DNA of 38,555 nucleotides, taken from assembly GCA_018054715.1 (NCBI GenBank), contig JAGPIY010000002.1:1-38555 (forward strand). Reading direction: 5' to 3'. This document shows, in pieces, positions 16,932-25,700 of the stretch (the stretch's first letter is position 1; each line of letters begins with the position of its first letter). Source of the DNA: Bacteroidaceae bacterium (lineage in GTDB: Bacteria > Bacteroidota > Bacteroidia > Bacteroidales > Bacteroidaceae). The notes beneath the pieces were generated by a model. It saw nothing but the letters and a program-made list of their open reading frames with translations. It ran no database searches and was not told the DNA's origin. The translations under genes and the position numbers were made by a program.

Positions 16932-18254
16932 ATGGATCACCAAAGCTCAAATACAGAAGTGCAAGTAGGTATTCTATATGCTACGGAAGTCGAATTGCTC
17001 TTGCAAGGGATCTATTTTTCTAGTGGAAAAGAAGTAACAGGTGAGCAGCATTTTGGACTTGAGAATGGGCTAATTTGTTGGCAAGACGCACAATATAAAG
17101 AACTTCTTTTTATACCCAAAGGGGCAATAATTAAACAATTTGTTGAAATACAAAATGTTACTATTGGGATTAATTTTCATTGGGAGCGTAAAGAAAATCA
17201 ACGCTTTCGTGGAGCAATAAAAATAATTCCTATTCTCGAAGAAGGAACAAACCATCCTTGTCTGCAGGTTATAAATATCTTACCGGTTGAAGAATATCTA
17301 CTAAGTGTAATTTCATCTGAAATGAGTGCAACTGCTTCGCTTCAGTTATTGAAAGCTCATGCTGTTATTTCTCGTAGCTGGTTATTAGCCCAAATAGCAA
17401 ATCGAAATTCAAAAAGCACTAAAGAGGAAAGAACTCTAGAACTACAAATACGTCCCAATCAAGAGGCCGAGCTTATATATTGGTGGGATCACGAGAATCA
17501 TACTTTATTCGACGTTTGTGCAGACGATCATTGTCAACGTTACCAAGGTATTACCCGTGCACATACACCAGAAGTAGAACGTGCTATTCAAGAAACCCAC
17601 GGAGAAGTATTAACGTACGAAGATAAACTCTGTGACGCACGATTCTCAAAATGCTGTGGAGGAGAAATGGAATTATTTTCATCCTGTTGGGAAAATCAAG
17701 ATTACCCTTACTTACAGTGGAAGAAAGACCCTTTCTGTAAAAATGCAAATCCCAAAATTCTACAACAAGTACTTAATAATTACGATCAAGAAACAGCTCA
17801 TTATTATCAATGGGAAGTACGATACTCCGCAAAAGAACTTAGTGAGTTAATACACCGCCGCCTTGGCGAAGTTTGCAAACAAGGAAAAGACAGCATAGAT
17901 CTAGGAGATATTATTAATTTGGAGCCCGTAGAGCGTAGTCCGTCAGGACGACTCATTCGACTTCGGATCGTAGGCAAAAAAAACAGTTTAATTGTAGGAA
18001 AAGAATTACTAATTCGCCGCCTTCTTTCAAACTCGCATCTATACAGTGCCGCCTTCGAGATAGAACGTCTTTTTGACCATCAGGCCACATCAGGGAGCAT
18101 GGAACCTACCGGATTCATCCTAAAAGGTAAAGGTTGGGGACACGGCGTAGGCCTTTGCCAGATTGGTGCAGCTGTAATGGCAGAAAACGGTTATGATTAT
18201 CTTGAAATTCTAGCCCACTACTATCCACATTCACAACTTACTCATCTTAATTAA
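16932..18254 (+). CDS. SpoIID/LytB domain protein (lytic-transglycosylase-like), no signal peptide
   Basis: 440 residues. SpoIID-family proteins cleave stem-peptide-free peptidoglycan glycan strands. Visible: the catalytic-type segment VEEYLLSVISSEM with Glu130 in the position of the SpoIID catalytic Glu, KAHAVISRSWLL, a zinc-type DVCADDHCQRYQG (Cys196, His200, Cys201), FSKCCGGEMELF (residues 238-249) and the C-terminal GKGWGHGVGLCQIGA (399-413). It begins directly with the domain; an in-frame stop codon 6 nt before the ATG excludes an N-terminal extension, so it has no signal peptide and is probably cytosolic. Third gene of the operon; the AmpG-like permease follows after 6 nt. Activity is inferred. 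Confidence 0.9.
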   Translation: MDHQSSNTEVQVGILYATEVELLLQGIYFSSGKEVTGEQHFGLENGLICWQDAQYKELLFIPKGAIIKQFVEIQNVTIGINFHWERKENQRFRGAIKIIPILEEGTNHPCLQVINILPVEEYLLSVISSEMSATASLQLLKAHAVISRSWLLAQIANRNSKSTKEERTLELQIRPNQEAELIYWWDHENHTLFDVCADDHCQRYQGITRAHTPEVERAIQETHGEVLTYEDKLCDARFSKCCGGEMELFSSCWENQDYPYLQWKKDPFCKNANPKILQQVLNNYDQETAHYYQWEVRYSAKELSELIHRRLGEVCKQGKDSIDLGDIINLEPVERSPSGRLIRLRIVGKKNSLIVGKELLIRRLLSNSHLYSAAFEIERLFDHQATSGSMEPTGFILKGKGWGHGVGLCQIGAAVMAENGYDYLEILAHYYPHSQLTHLN

Positions 18255-18260
18255 ACCAAT

Positions 18261-19568
18261 ATGTCACAAGAAAAATCCTCACGGAGCTGGACTTGGATAC
18301 CTACTCTTTACTTTGCAGAAGGTTTACCTTATGTAACAGTAATGACACTCGCCGTCACACTTTATAAAAATCTGGGGCTTTCAAATAGTGAAATTGCTTT
18401 TTACACTTCATGGATGTACTTCCCATGGGTTATTAAACCTATCTGGAGCCCATTTATAGATATTATTAAAACCAAACGAGCTTGGATTGTTGCAATGCAA
18501 AGTCTGTGTGGAGCGGCTTTTGCAGGCATTGCTCTTACTCTGCCTAGTCCTTTCTGGCTGCAAGCCTCTCTTGCGTTCTTTTGGATTCTGGCTTTCAGCT
18601 CTGCCACTCACGACATTGCCGCCGATGGTTTTTACATGCTTGCTCTTTCTGAAAATGAACAAACCCTATTTGTCGGTATTCGAAATACTTTCTATCGACT
18701 AGCCAACATTTTCGGACAAGGCATACTGGTTATGTTAGCAGGTGGACTAGCCGAAGGGAAAATACTAAGCTATAGCACAGGAAATTTCCCTTTAGCATGG
18801 AGTCTCGTTTTCTTTTTGTTGGCAGCAATCTTTATCGGAATCGCACTTTATCATTTTATGCTTCTTCCACATCCAAGTAAAGATGCTCGGCAACCAAAGC
18901 TTAAAACAAAAGAATTATTTTATGAGTTTTTCGAAACAATCCGTAGCTTTTTTGCCAAAAAGCATGTCGGACTAATGATCGGTTTCATTCTTTGCTACCG
19001 ATTGGGAGAATCTCAACTCATCAAAATAGCTTCTCCTTTCTTCTTAGATCCTATTGAAAAAGGAGGGCTCGGGCTTGAAACCTCTGAAGTTGGATTAGCA
19101 TATGGCACTATTGGAGTTATGGCACTATTAGCCGGAGGCATCTTGGGAGGACTTCTAGCCTCTCGATTCGGATTCCGGAAATGCCTCGTTCCAATGGCCT
19201 TTACTCTCAACATTCCTCATCTACTATATCTCTATCTTGCTTGGGCACAACCTGAATCTTTTGGAATTATCCTTGCTGCAATTACAATTGAACAATTTGG
19301 ATATGGAGTTGGATTTGCTGCATTCATGCTATACCTTATATACATTTCACAAGGGAAACATCAAACAGCGCATTACTCCATTGCAACTGGATTAATGGCA
19401 CTAGGCATGATGTTACCGGGAATGCTGGCCGGCTGGCTACAAGAAATATTAGGCTATACCGAGTTTTTTGCTTGGATTTGCCTATGTGCTTTGCCAAGTA
19501 TTTTCATTACCTACCTTATTAAGAAGCATATCACGGCCGATTTTGGGAAAAAAAATAAAAACAGCTAA
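18261..19568 (+). CDS. AmpG-like MFS transporter (muropeptide permease family)
   Basis: 435 residues, about 12 hydrophobic segments of the major facilitator fold. The N-terminus TLYFAEGLPYVTVMTLAVTLYKNLGLSN and the WSPFID and SSATHDIAADGFY segments match AmpG-type permeases, which import GlcNAc-1,6-anhydro-MurNAc peptides from periplasm to cytosol in Proteobacteria. Neighbouring SpoIID-like and BadF/BadG-kinase genes fit a muropeptide or amino-sugar import role. Exact substrate is inferred. Starts 6 nt after the SpoIID-like stop and ends 3 nt before the kinase ATG. Confidence 0.88.
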   Translation: MSQEKSSRSWTWIPTLYFAEGLPYVTVMTLAVTLYKNLGLSNSEIAFYTSWMYFPWVIKPIWSPFIDIIKTKRAWIVAMQSLCGAAFAGIALTLPSPFWLQASLAFFWILAFSSATHDIAADGFYMLALSENEQTLFVGIRNTFYRLANIFGQGILVMLAGGLAEGKILSYSTGNFPLAWSLVFFLLAAIFIGIALYHFMLLPHPSKDARQPKLKTKELFYEFFETIRSFFAKKHVGLMIGFILCYRLGESQLIKIASPFFLDPIEKGGLGLETSEVGLAYGTIGVMALLAGGILGGLLASRFGFRKCLVPMAFTLNIPHLLYLYLAWAQPESFGIILAAITIEQFGYGVGFAAFMLYLIYISQGKHQTAHYSIATGLMALGMMLPGMLAGWLQEILGYTEFFAWICLCALPSIFITYLIKKHITADFGKKNKNS

Positions 19569-19571
19569 AAA

Positions 19572-20453
19572 ATGGAGTCTATATTAATTGCAGATAGTGG
19601 TTCTACAAAAACAGATTGGGTTATACTGGCGAAATCAGAAAACGAAGAGAATGGTTCATGCAAAATTGAAAAACTCTGCACCAAAGGATTAAATCCATTC
19701 TTTCAGACAATTGATGAAATGACAGAAACGATGCATGAAGTAAAAGAATGGTTGTCAAAAAAGAATCAACACTTTACTCTATCATCGCTTTCAAAGATTT
19801 TCTTTTATGGAGCAGGTTGTGCTTTTCCTGAGAAAATTGCAGAAGTTGAAAAAGCGATTCGCCTCACATTGGAAGGAGATTACACCTTATCTGTAAATAG
19901 CGATCTACTCGGAGCCGCTCGTGCCCTATGTGGGCATTCAGCAGGTATAGCCTGCATACTTGGTACTGGTTCAAATTCATGCTATTACGATGGGATAGAA
20001 ATAGTACAGCAAGTTTCGCCACTTGGTTTCATCCTAGGAGATGAAGGTAGTGGTGCCGTATTAGGTAAACGCTTTATTGGTGATTTACTAAAAGGTCAAC
20101 TTCCAATAGCACTCCGTGAAGAATTCCTAAAAGAATATCAATTGACCCCATCAATTATTATAGAGCGCGTATATCGGAAGCCATTCCCTAATCGCTTCTT
20201 AGCAAGTTTTTCACCTTTCATTTTGAAAAGCATAGAGAAAGAGCCAATGCTTAGAGAACTAGTAAAGGCTACCTTAAAAGAGTTCTTCACACGCAATATA
20301 ATGCAATATCCAAAACTCCCAATTCATCTAACAGGTTCGATAGCTTACTACTATCAATCTATTCTCAAAGAAATTGCTGTAGATCTATCCCTAAATATCG
20401 AATCGATTAGTGCTTCACCTATAGAGAACTTAATAACTTATCATCAAAAGTAG
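19572..20453 (+). CDS. BadF/BadG/BcrA/BcrD-type ATPase, N-acetylhexosamine kinase-like
   Basis: 293 residues of the ASKHA fold. Phosphate-1 loop DSGSTKTDW (8-16), NSDLLGAARA (109-117) with the Asp expected to act as base, phosphate-2 loop ILGTGSNS (129-136) and GDEGSGAVLGKR (156-167) are all present. This size and pattern are typical of N-acetylglucosamine or N-acetylmuramic acid kinases of the BadF/BadG family rather than of benzoyl-CoA reductase activators (no CxxC iron-sulfur ligands). Last gene of the operon, 3 nt after the AmpG-like gene; it would phosphorylate the imported amino sugar. Substrate is inferred. Confidence 0.87.
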   Translation: MESILIADSGSTKTDWVILAKSENEENGSCKIEKLCTKGLNPFFQTIDEMTETMHEVKEWLSKKNQHFTLSSLSKIFFYGAGCAFPEKIAEVEKAIRLTLEGDYTLSVNSDLLGAARALCGHSAGIACILGTGSNSCYYDGIEIVQQVSPLGFILGDEGSGAVLGKRFIGDLLKGQLPIALREEFLKEYQLTPSIIIERVYRKPFPNRFLASFSPFILKSIEKEPMLRELVKATLKEFFTRNIMQYPKLPIHLTGSIAYYYQSILKEIAVDLSLNIESISASPIENLITYHQK

Positions 20454-20465
20454 TTGCACTAAATA

Positions 20466-20483
20466 GCAGACAATCTGCAAAAA
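20466..20483. terminator. Small hairpin between convergent kinase and esterase genes
   Basis: GCAGA-CAA-TCTGC (20466-20478) flanked by an A-run on the plus strand, which is a T-run in the minus-strand transcript entering the hairpin. Weak stem; it may serve as the end of the five-gene operon. Confidence 0.3.
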
Positions 20484-20511
20484 CCACATTCCTGCTACGA
20501 ACAAATATCAT

Positions 20512-21387
20512 TCAGCGCAGGCCGGTTTGTATATATGAAAGTCCATTCACTATGCCCGATTGCCAATATTTCCAAGTATGCCCGCCATTACGAATGCGAA
20601 ATTCATGCTCAATACCACGATCACGCAACAGAATATGAAGTAAAGAATTTGCTTTATAAAGGAAGTCATCATCGCCAATGTCAATATAAAATCGGACAGA
20701 CTTCTTTTGTTCCTCAGGCATTTCACTTACTAAATGAAGTATGCTATATTTTGTTTGGTAAAGCCTTGGAACGCGTGGCTGTTCTTCCGAAATCGGTCCA
20801 AAACAGATTCCATAGCGTTCATTATATTCTTTCTCATTCATTTGATCGATCTGTTCATCTGTCCGTATCCCGGGACTCATCGCCACGCAAGTATGAAAAA
20901 GATCCGGTCGATGAATAGCATAAAGCAGAGCTCCATATCCACCCATTGAGAAACCCGCAATGCTACAATTCTGTTTACCTGGGGTAATATAATAAGTATG
21001 CTCAATATGAGGCATTAACTCTTGAAAGAAATAATCTTCATAACGTGAAGCGCCATCCATACTATTCATATAGTATGACATTCCGGCATCAGGCATTATC
21101 ACAATCATTGGATCAAGAGCTCGTATGGAAATTGCCTTATCTAGAATCTGCTGAATCTTACCCTTCCTTATCCACGAAACATGATTACTTCCTACCCCAT
21201 GCAATAAATAGAGTACAGGATAAGTTTTCTTCGAAGACAGATAACCCGCAGGAAAATATACTGAATAATGCATCTCACAATGCATTATGCTACTGTGCAG
21301 CACAGGGTTCTCTTCTATTTTACTATTCTGTGCATATAAGCTAATAGAAAGTAATGAGAACCATACAATAAATAAAAACTTTTTCAT
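20512..21387 (-). CDS. Secreted alpha/beta-hydrolase, esterase-D family
   Basis: 291 residues with a signal peptide (MKKFLFIVWFSLLSISLYAQ). The fold matches the PF00756 putative esterase family, which includes acetylxylan/feruloyl esterases, S-formylglutathione hydrolase and mycolyltransferases. Visible: LLHGVGSNHVSW oxyanion region, nucleophile Ser147 in GFSMGGYGA, an acidic residue in DIGDDDFLY and the His of NGGHTWKYW. Periplasmic or extracellular, probably de-esterifying plant polysaccharide or another glycan. It lies downstream of the helicase on the same strand, with a hairpin terminator between. I saw no clear TAnnTTTG box in front of it. Confidence 0.88.
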   Translation of the reverse strand: MKKFLFIVWFSLLSISLYAQNSKIEENPVLHSSIMHCEMHYSVYFPAGYLSSKKTYPVLYLLHGVGSNHVSWIRKGKIQQILDKAISIRALDPMIVIMPDAGMSYYMNSMDGASRYEDYFFQELMPHIEHTYYITPGKQNCSIAGFSMGGYGALLYAIHRPDLFHTCVAMSPGIRTDEQIDQMNEKEYNERYGICFGPISEEQPRVPRLYQTKYSILHLVSEMPEEQKKSVRFYIDIGDDDFLYKANSLLHILLRDRGIEHEFRIRNGGHTWKYWQSGIVNGLSYIQTGLR

Positions 21388-21397
21388 TCCAAAAGGA

Positions 21398-21437
21398 CTA
21401 AAAAGACACCGCTCACAATATCTTAAGATTCGTGAGC
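21398..21437 (-). terminator. Terminator after the DEAD-box helicase
   Basis: On the minus strand GCTCAC (revcomp of 21432-21437) pairs with GTGAGC (revcomp of 21411-21416) with a partly palindromic TCTTAAGA core inside, followed by GGTGTCTTTTT. It lies 12 nt after the helicase stop. Confidence 0.6.
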
Positions 21438-21448
21438 AGTACTCTATT

Positions 21449-23272
21449 CTACTTTCTGGGCAACATCTTTTTTATTTTTGCCCCAAATTTTTTAAGGCCC
21501 GACACTAACCCTTTTTTCTCATCTGCTTGTGAACTAGCAACAGGCACTGGCGTGCGAGCTTCTATTTTCGACAGTTGCTGGTCAGAGCGAGTTCTTCGAG
21601 TTCGTTCGTCTCCATTACGAGGTTTCCGATACTCACGATGCGATTCATCGCCTTCTTTGCGAGGTTCTCTCGACTCTCCTCGAGGAGCACGGGGCTCTCT
21701 TCTTTCACGAGGCTGTCTATCTTCACGAGGCTGTCTGTCCTCACGAAAAGGCTTGTTTTCACGGGGGGCACGTTCCTGCTTTTCCTCGGAACGATTTTCA
21801 GTTCCCATCTGGGGTGATCGGTTAGGATCACGACGGTCTCGTGAATTGCGACGGCTATTATTAGAAGAACGACGATTTGCATTAGAACCCGGCTCTCCTT
21901 CTTTACGAGGCTGCTGTCTTTCTGCAGAAGCAGGCTGATCTGCACTCATCGTTACCTCGGTTGATGATTCCGTTACCTCGGATTCAGGAGCAGGTCTATT
22001 CTTACGGCGATCGTTGTTACGACCTTCTCCCTGACCTTTTCTACGATTTTCAGAAGAAGGACGCTCACGACCATCTGAAGGACGTCCTTCACGACGTCCA
22101 CGAGTCTCACCACGCGAATTTGGACTATAAGCAGGAGCCTCACCTAATTCACTAGGTATTGGTATTTTATAAATATCCTTTTCAAGAAATTTCTCTATTT
22201 GACGCCATTTGCCTTGTTCTTTCTCACAAACAAAAGTAATTGCAACACCATCACGATCCGCACGAGCTGTACGACCAATACGGTGCACATAATCCTCGCT
22301 ATCATGAGGCACATCATAATTGATTACCAGACTAATATCGTCAATATCAATGCCTCGGCTTACAATATCCGTAGCGACCAAAATCTGGACACGTCCGTTT
22401 TTAAATTCGTGCATCACCTCATCCCGCTGCGATTGATCAAGATCAGAATGCATCTCACCCACACTTAAATTCATACGGAGTAGCGACTTCGTAACTTCCT
22501 TCACTTTCAATTTCGAGGAAGAAAATATAATGACACGTTCCGGAGGCTGCTCTTTAAATAGTTGGCTAATGATGCCTAATTTCTGCTTTTCATAACAGAT
22601 ATAGCAACTCTGCATGATCTTCTCTGCCGGCTTTGATACAGCAAGTTTCACCTCTACAGGATTATGCAAGATATTCTTAGAAAGCTTCTGAATATTATCA
22701 GGCATTGTAGCTGAGAAAAGTATTGTTTGACGAGTATCAGGCATTAATTTCACAACTTGCATAATATCATCATAAAAGCCCATATCAAGCATTCTGTCAG
22801 CCTCATCCAAAATAAAATAAGAAATCTTAGATAAGTCTACATATCCTAAAGCAATATGAGCCAATAAACGTCCGGGGGTAGCAATCACGACATCCGCTCC
22901 AAGAGTCAATCCCTTCCGCTCTTGCGCAAAACGAACTCCGTCATTTCCTCCATATACAGGCACGCTGCTAAAAGGTACATAATAAGAGAAACCTTCCATT
23001 TGTTGGTCGATCTGCTGCGCCAATTCACGCGTAGGAGCCATAATAATGCAATTAATTGCATCATCAGGGTGCCCATCGTTAAGTAAGTTGTTTAATAGAG
23101 GAAGGATATATGCAGCAGTTTTTCCGGTACCGGTCTGCGCTACGCCAATTAAGTCTTTTCCTTCTAAAAGAGGCGGTATGGTATGTTCTTGCACCGGAGT
23201 GCACTCGTCAAATCGCATGATTTCAAGTGCATCAAGCACTGCGTCATCAAGTTTGAGTTCTGTAAATTTCAT
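21449..23272 (-). CDS. DEAD-box RNA helicase with long Arg/Glu-rich tail
   Basis: ATP-dependent RNA helicase, 607 residues. The start is ATG 23272 (MKFTELKLDDAVLDAL); the longer frame to 23383 runs through a -7 element and the PL11 terminator. Motifs: Q-motif FDECTPVQ, motif I AQTGTGKT (45-52), Ia PTRELAQQ, TPGRLL, II DEAD, III SAT, ARGIDID-like VSRGIDIDD, and VI HRIGRTARADR. After about residue 385 comes a 220-residue low-complexity tail rich in Arg, Glu, Pro and Asn, with near-exact REDRQP repeats, expected to be disordered and RNA-binding. RhlE-like by organisation. Cold-adaptation or RNA-turnover roles are typical of such paralogues. Confidence 0.94.
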   Translation of the reverse strand: MKFTELKLDDAVLDALEIMRFDECTPVQEHTIPPLLEGKDLIGVAQTGTGKTAAYILPLLNNLLNDGHPDDAINCIIMAPTRELAQQIDQQMEGFSYYVPFSSVPVYGGNDGVRFAQERKGLTLGADVVIATPGRLLAHIALGYVDLSKISYFILDEADRMLDMGFYDDIMQVVKLMPDTRQTILFSATMPDNIQKLSKNILHNPVEVKLAVSKPAEKIMQSCYICYEKQKLGIISQLFKEQPPERVIIFSSSKLKVKEVTKSLLRMNLSVGEMHSDLDQSQRDEVMHEFKNGRVQILVATDIVSRGIDIDDISLVINYDVPHDSEDYVHRIGRTARADRDGVAITFVCEKEQGKWRQIEKFLEKDIYKIPIPSELGEAPAYSPNSRGETRGRREGRPSDGRERPSSENRRKGQGEGRNNDRRKNRPAPESEVTESSTEVTMSADQPASAERQQPRKEGEPGSNANRRSSNNSRRNSRDRRDPNRSPQMGTENRSEEKQERAPRENKPFREDRQPREDRQPRERREPRAPRGESREPRKEGDESHREYRKPRNGDERTRRTRSDQQLSKIEARTPVPVASSQADEKKGLVSGLKKFGAKIKKMLPRK

Positions 23273-23296
23273 TCTAATGTATTCTATATCAAGTTG

Positions 23297-23304
23297 CAAA
23301 GATA
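23297..23304 (-). promoter_or_regulatory. Bacteroidetes -7 element for the helicase (TATCTTTG)
   Basis: Exact TAnnTTTG on the minus strand, 24 nt upstream of ATG 23272. It decides the start. Confidence 0.65.
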
Positions 23305-23369
23305 GTAATAAAATATCATATCCCGAAATTTTTATCTCCCTTTGTAGATATAAGCATCCTAAATAAGTG

Positions 23370-23405
23370 CAAAGAGCCCTCATTATTAAATAAGAGAGCT
23401 CTTTG
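23370..23405 (-). terminator. Terminator after the PL11 lyase
   Basis: CAAAGAGCCCTC (23370-23381) and GAGAGCTCTTTG (23394-23405) pair across 12 positions with one mismatch. It lies 10 nt after the lyase stop codon and upstream of the helicase promoter. Confidence 0.6.
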
Positions 23406-23415
23406 GAAAGATATA

Positions 23416-25413
23416 TTATTTCAAGTCCGTTCCGAAATAAAAGCCTAATTGTGTAGGTTGATTATACGCCACATTTTGAGTTACTATACTCAATCGGTAA
23501 ATAGGGTCTTCCAGAAATGTAACGAAGCGATAAGGAGTCATATAAGGAGTTACATACAGCTGCAAAGCCGTGTTATCGACTGTACGAACAAGCACTTCTT
23601 CCCGCCAATCACCTACTATATCAGCGGCAAGACAAGGATTCGCTTTCGAACCATTGTTACTAGCGCATCCTTCCATTTCTAAAAGAGGGCGAGTGGTATG
23701 AATTATCCAATCCCATTTACTAATCGTAGTGCGATCAAGCATTTCACGTAGCAGATCGCCATCCCACCATACTGCCATATTAGTTGGTAAGCGCACTCCC
23801 TTTGCAATTAATTCTCCTTTTAAGTTACGTATACCACCCGAAGCAGACGACCACATCTCTACTCCGTAGTTAGTTGGATCAATATCTGCCGCCATGCACC
23901 GACCTACATCTGCTGTAGAAGGAATCTTAAAAATGACATTACCCGTAGCAGCATCACGGAAGTCGGAACCATCCTTCTTATTTTCATGACAATCCCACAC
24001 CTGCAACTTCTTTGAAGAAGGATCGAAAGCCGTTAAATGCAAAGCATCCCCATGTCCCATCCGCGTATTGTAAAGTCCCTTGCCATTATCGTCAATAGCC
24101 ATTGAGCCATAGGTTATCTCATCTTTTCCATCAGCATCCACATCGCCTACACGAAGGTTATGATTGCCTTGCGAAGCCCAATCTGCCCATTGAGAATCCT
24201 TCGTATCAAACACCCATTGATTCTTTAATTCTTTGCCATCCCAACGATAAGCCGCTAAAACGGTACGTGTATAGTAGCCGCGACACATTACCACCGAAGG
24301 ATGTACTCCATCTAGATAAGCCACACAAGCTAGAAAGCGATCCATGCGATTGCCATATGAGTCACCCCAATCCTGACTTTCTCCACGAGCAGGAACATAA
24401 TCGACAGTAGAAAGAGCACGACCTGTTAAGCCTTCAAAGACCGTTAAATATTCAGATCCAGTCAAAATACGTCCAGTTACACTTTTAAGTCCAATTGGTT
24501 TTCGTTTACGGACATCACGAGGAGGAAGCTCAGGCTCACCGTCTTCAGCTTTAATTGTTGTACTTTGCGCATCCAAAAGAGCTTTCTGAGTTGAAGATCC
24601 AGTAGCATGTTTCTCGGCTTGTTTGCGTAAAGCTTCAGAAACCTCAGGAGAATCCTTACTTCGCCAATCCGCCTGCACATCACCAATAACAACTCCAGTG
24701 CCATCCACCGTACCATCAGCTGTCTTCATCACCACTTCGGCACGTCCATCTCCATCCAAATCGTACACCATAAATTGGGTATAATGCGCACCTGCACGAA
24801 TGTTCTTTCCCAAATCAATACGCCAAAGACGTTCGCCGGTCAATTTATAACAATCGATAAATACATTACCCGTATAGCCACTTTGCGAATTGTCGCGAGA
24901 ATTCGAAGGATCCCACTTTAAGATAATTTCCATCTCTCCATCTCCATCCACATCACCAATTGAAGCATCATTCGCAGAGTAAGTATACGATTTACCATCT
25001 GGAGTTATTCCATCTTCCGGCTTCTGCAAAGGGATATTGATATAGCCAATTGGCGAATCCTTCTTCAACAAACAAGTTTGAGCTACATCCAACTGCTCTT
25101 TCTGACCAAGCTGCGGACAAACTTTATACACAGCATCAGCGCCTGCTGGGAAAGCATCACGAAAAAAAGTAGCCCCTGTTAAAGGCTTTTTATTTAGCTT
25201 CTTTCCATTTCGATACACATTAAAGGCCATATTTTTAGCATCACCCCCCAAAGAACGCCATTGTATAGCTACCGAATCAGCGCTCGTACGTACAGCCACC
25301 AAGCCTCTGCCTAGTTTCTCGCGCTGCAATTTAGTGAAATCGTAATTCGGCTGCGCCTGCATTCCCATAGTAATGCACAAAAAAACAGCGAATAGCAAAA
25401 ATGAATTCTTCAT
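23416..25413 (-). CDS. Rhamnogalacturonan lyase, polysaccharide lyase family 11
   Basis: 665 residues with a signal peptide ending at MGMQAQ. Cleaves the rhamnose-galacturonate backbone of pectin RG-I by beta-elimination. The eight-bladed propeller signature is clear: ASIGDVDGDGEMEIILKWDP (150-169), AHYTQFMVYDLDGDGRAEVV (209-228), VVMKTADGTVDG, RVGDVDADGKDEITYG, MGHGDALHLTAFDP and the C-terminal LQLYVTPYMTPYRF segment; DxDxDG loops bind calcium. Residues of about 256-310 (Lys/Glu-rich, EVSEALRKQAEKHA and following) form an insertion that I do not expect in this family. It has its own consensus promoter and is isolated from other pectin genes, apart from the nearby esterase and GH95. Confidence 0.95.
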   Translation of the reverse strand: MKNSFLLFAVFLCITMGMQAQPNYDFTKLQREKLGRGLVAVRTSADSVAIQWRSLGGDAKNMAFNVYRNGKKLNKKPLTGATFFRDAFPAGADAVYKVCPQLGQKEQLDVAQTCLLKKDSPIGYINIPLQKPEDGITPDGKSYTYSANDASIGDVDGDGEMEIILKWDPSNSRDNSQSGYTGNVFIDCYKLTGERLWRIDLGKNIRAGAHYTQFMVYDLDGDGRAEVVMKTADGTVDGTGVVIGDVQADWRSKDSPEVSEALRKQAEKHATGSSTQKALLDAQSTTIKAEDGEPELPPRDVRKRKPIGLKSVTGRILTGSEYLTVFEGLTGRALSTVDYVPARGESQDWGDSYGNRMDRFLACVAYLDGVHPSVVMCRGYYTRTVLAAYRWDGKELKNQWVFDTKDSQWADWASQGNHNLRVGDVDADGKDEITYGSMAIDDNGKGLYNTRMGHGDALHLTAFDPSSKKLQVWDCHENKKDGSDFRDAATGNVIFKIPSTADVGRCMAADIDPTNYGVEMWSSASGGIRNLKGELIAKGVRLPTNMAVWWDGDLLREMLDRTTISKWDWIIHTTRPLLEMEGCASNNGSKANPCLAADIVGDWREEVLVRTVDNTALQLYVTPYMTPYRFVTFLEDPIYRLSIVTQNVAYNQPTQLGFYFGTDLK

Positions 25414-25471
25414 TTTTCAATATTTAGTTAGTTAGTAAATGCAATCTGATGTCTGCTCAAAAGACAGGATA

Positions 25472-25502
25472 CAAAGATAACGTTTTTCGAGAGTTCTTCA
25501 AA
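25472..25502 (-). promoter_or_regulatory. Promoter of the PL11 gene (TTTG-N19-TATCTTTG)
   Basis: Minus strand: TTTG (25499-25502) and TATCTTTG (25472-25479) at 19-nt spacing, with a 58-nt leader to ATG 25413. Confidence 0.8.
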
Positions 25503-25602
25503 AAAAAGCATATAAAAGATTCTTTATTTTTGAGGAACGCTTCGAAGAATATCCAAATCCTAGGTGAAAGAAACCCTTTTTAAGGCTTTTCTAATCAGCA
25601 GC

Positions 25603-25633
25603 TTTGCTAACTCAATTCTTTTTTGTACCTTTG
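25603..25633 (+). promoter_or_regulatory. Promoter of the DMP19-YIP1-smpB-metH operon (TTTG-N19-TACCTTTG)
   Basis: TTTG at 25603-25606 and TACCTTTG at 25626-25633, 19 nt apart. The longest open frame starts at TTG 25623, inside this element, so the start must lie downstream; ATG 25641 would leave almost no leader. Confidence 0.8.
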
Positions 25634-25700
25634 CGACCTGATGTTTACATCCGTCAAAGTAAAAGAAAAGAGAGGAATAAGATCTCCTAAAACAACAATT

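Noticed and set aside
21432-21938. Arg/Ser-rich open frame opposite the helicase tail
   Set aside because: Mirror image of the low-complexity Arg/Glu codons of the helicase; it has no start context or family match.
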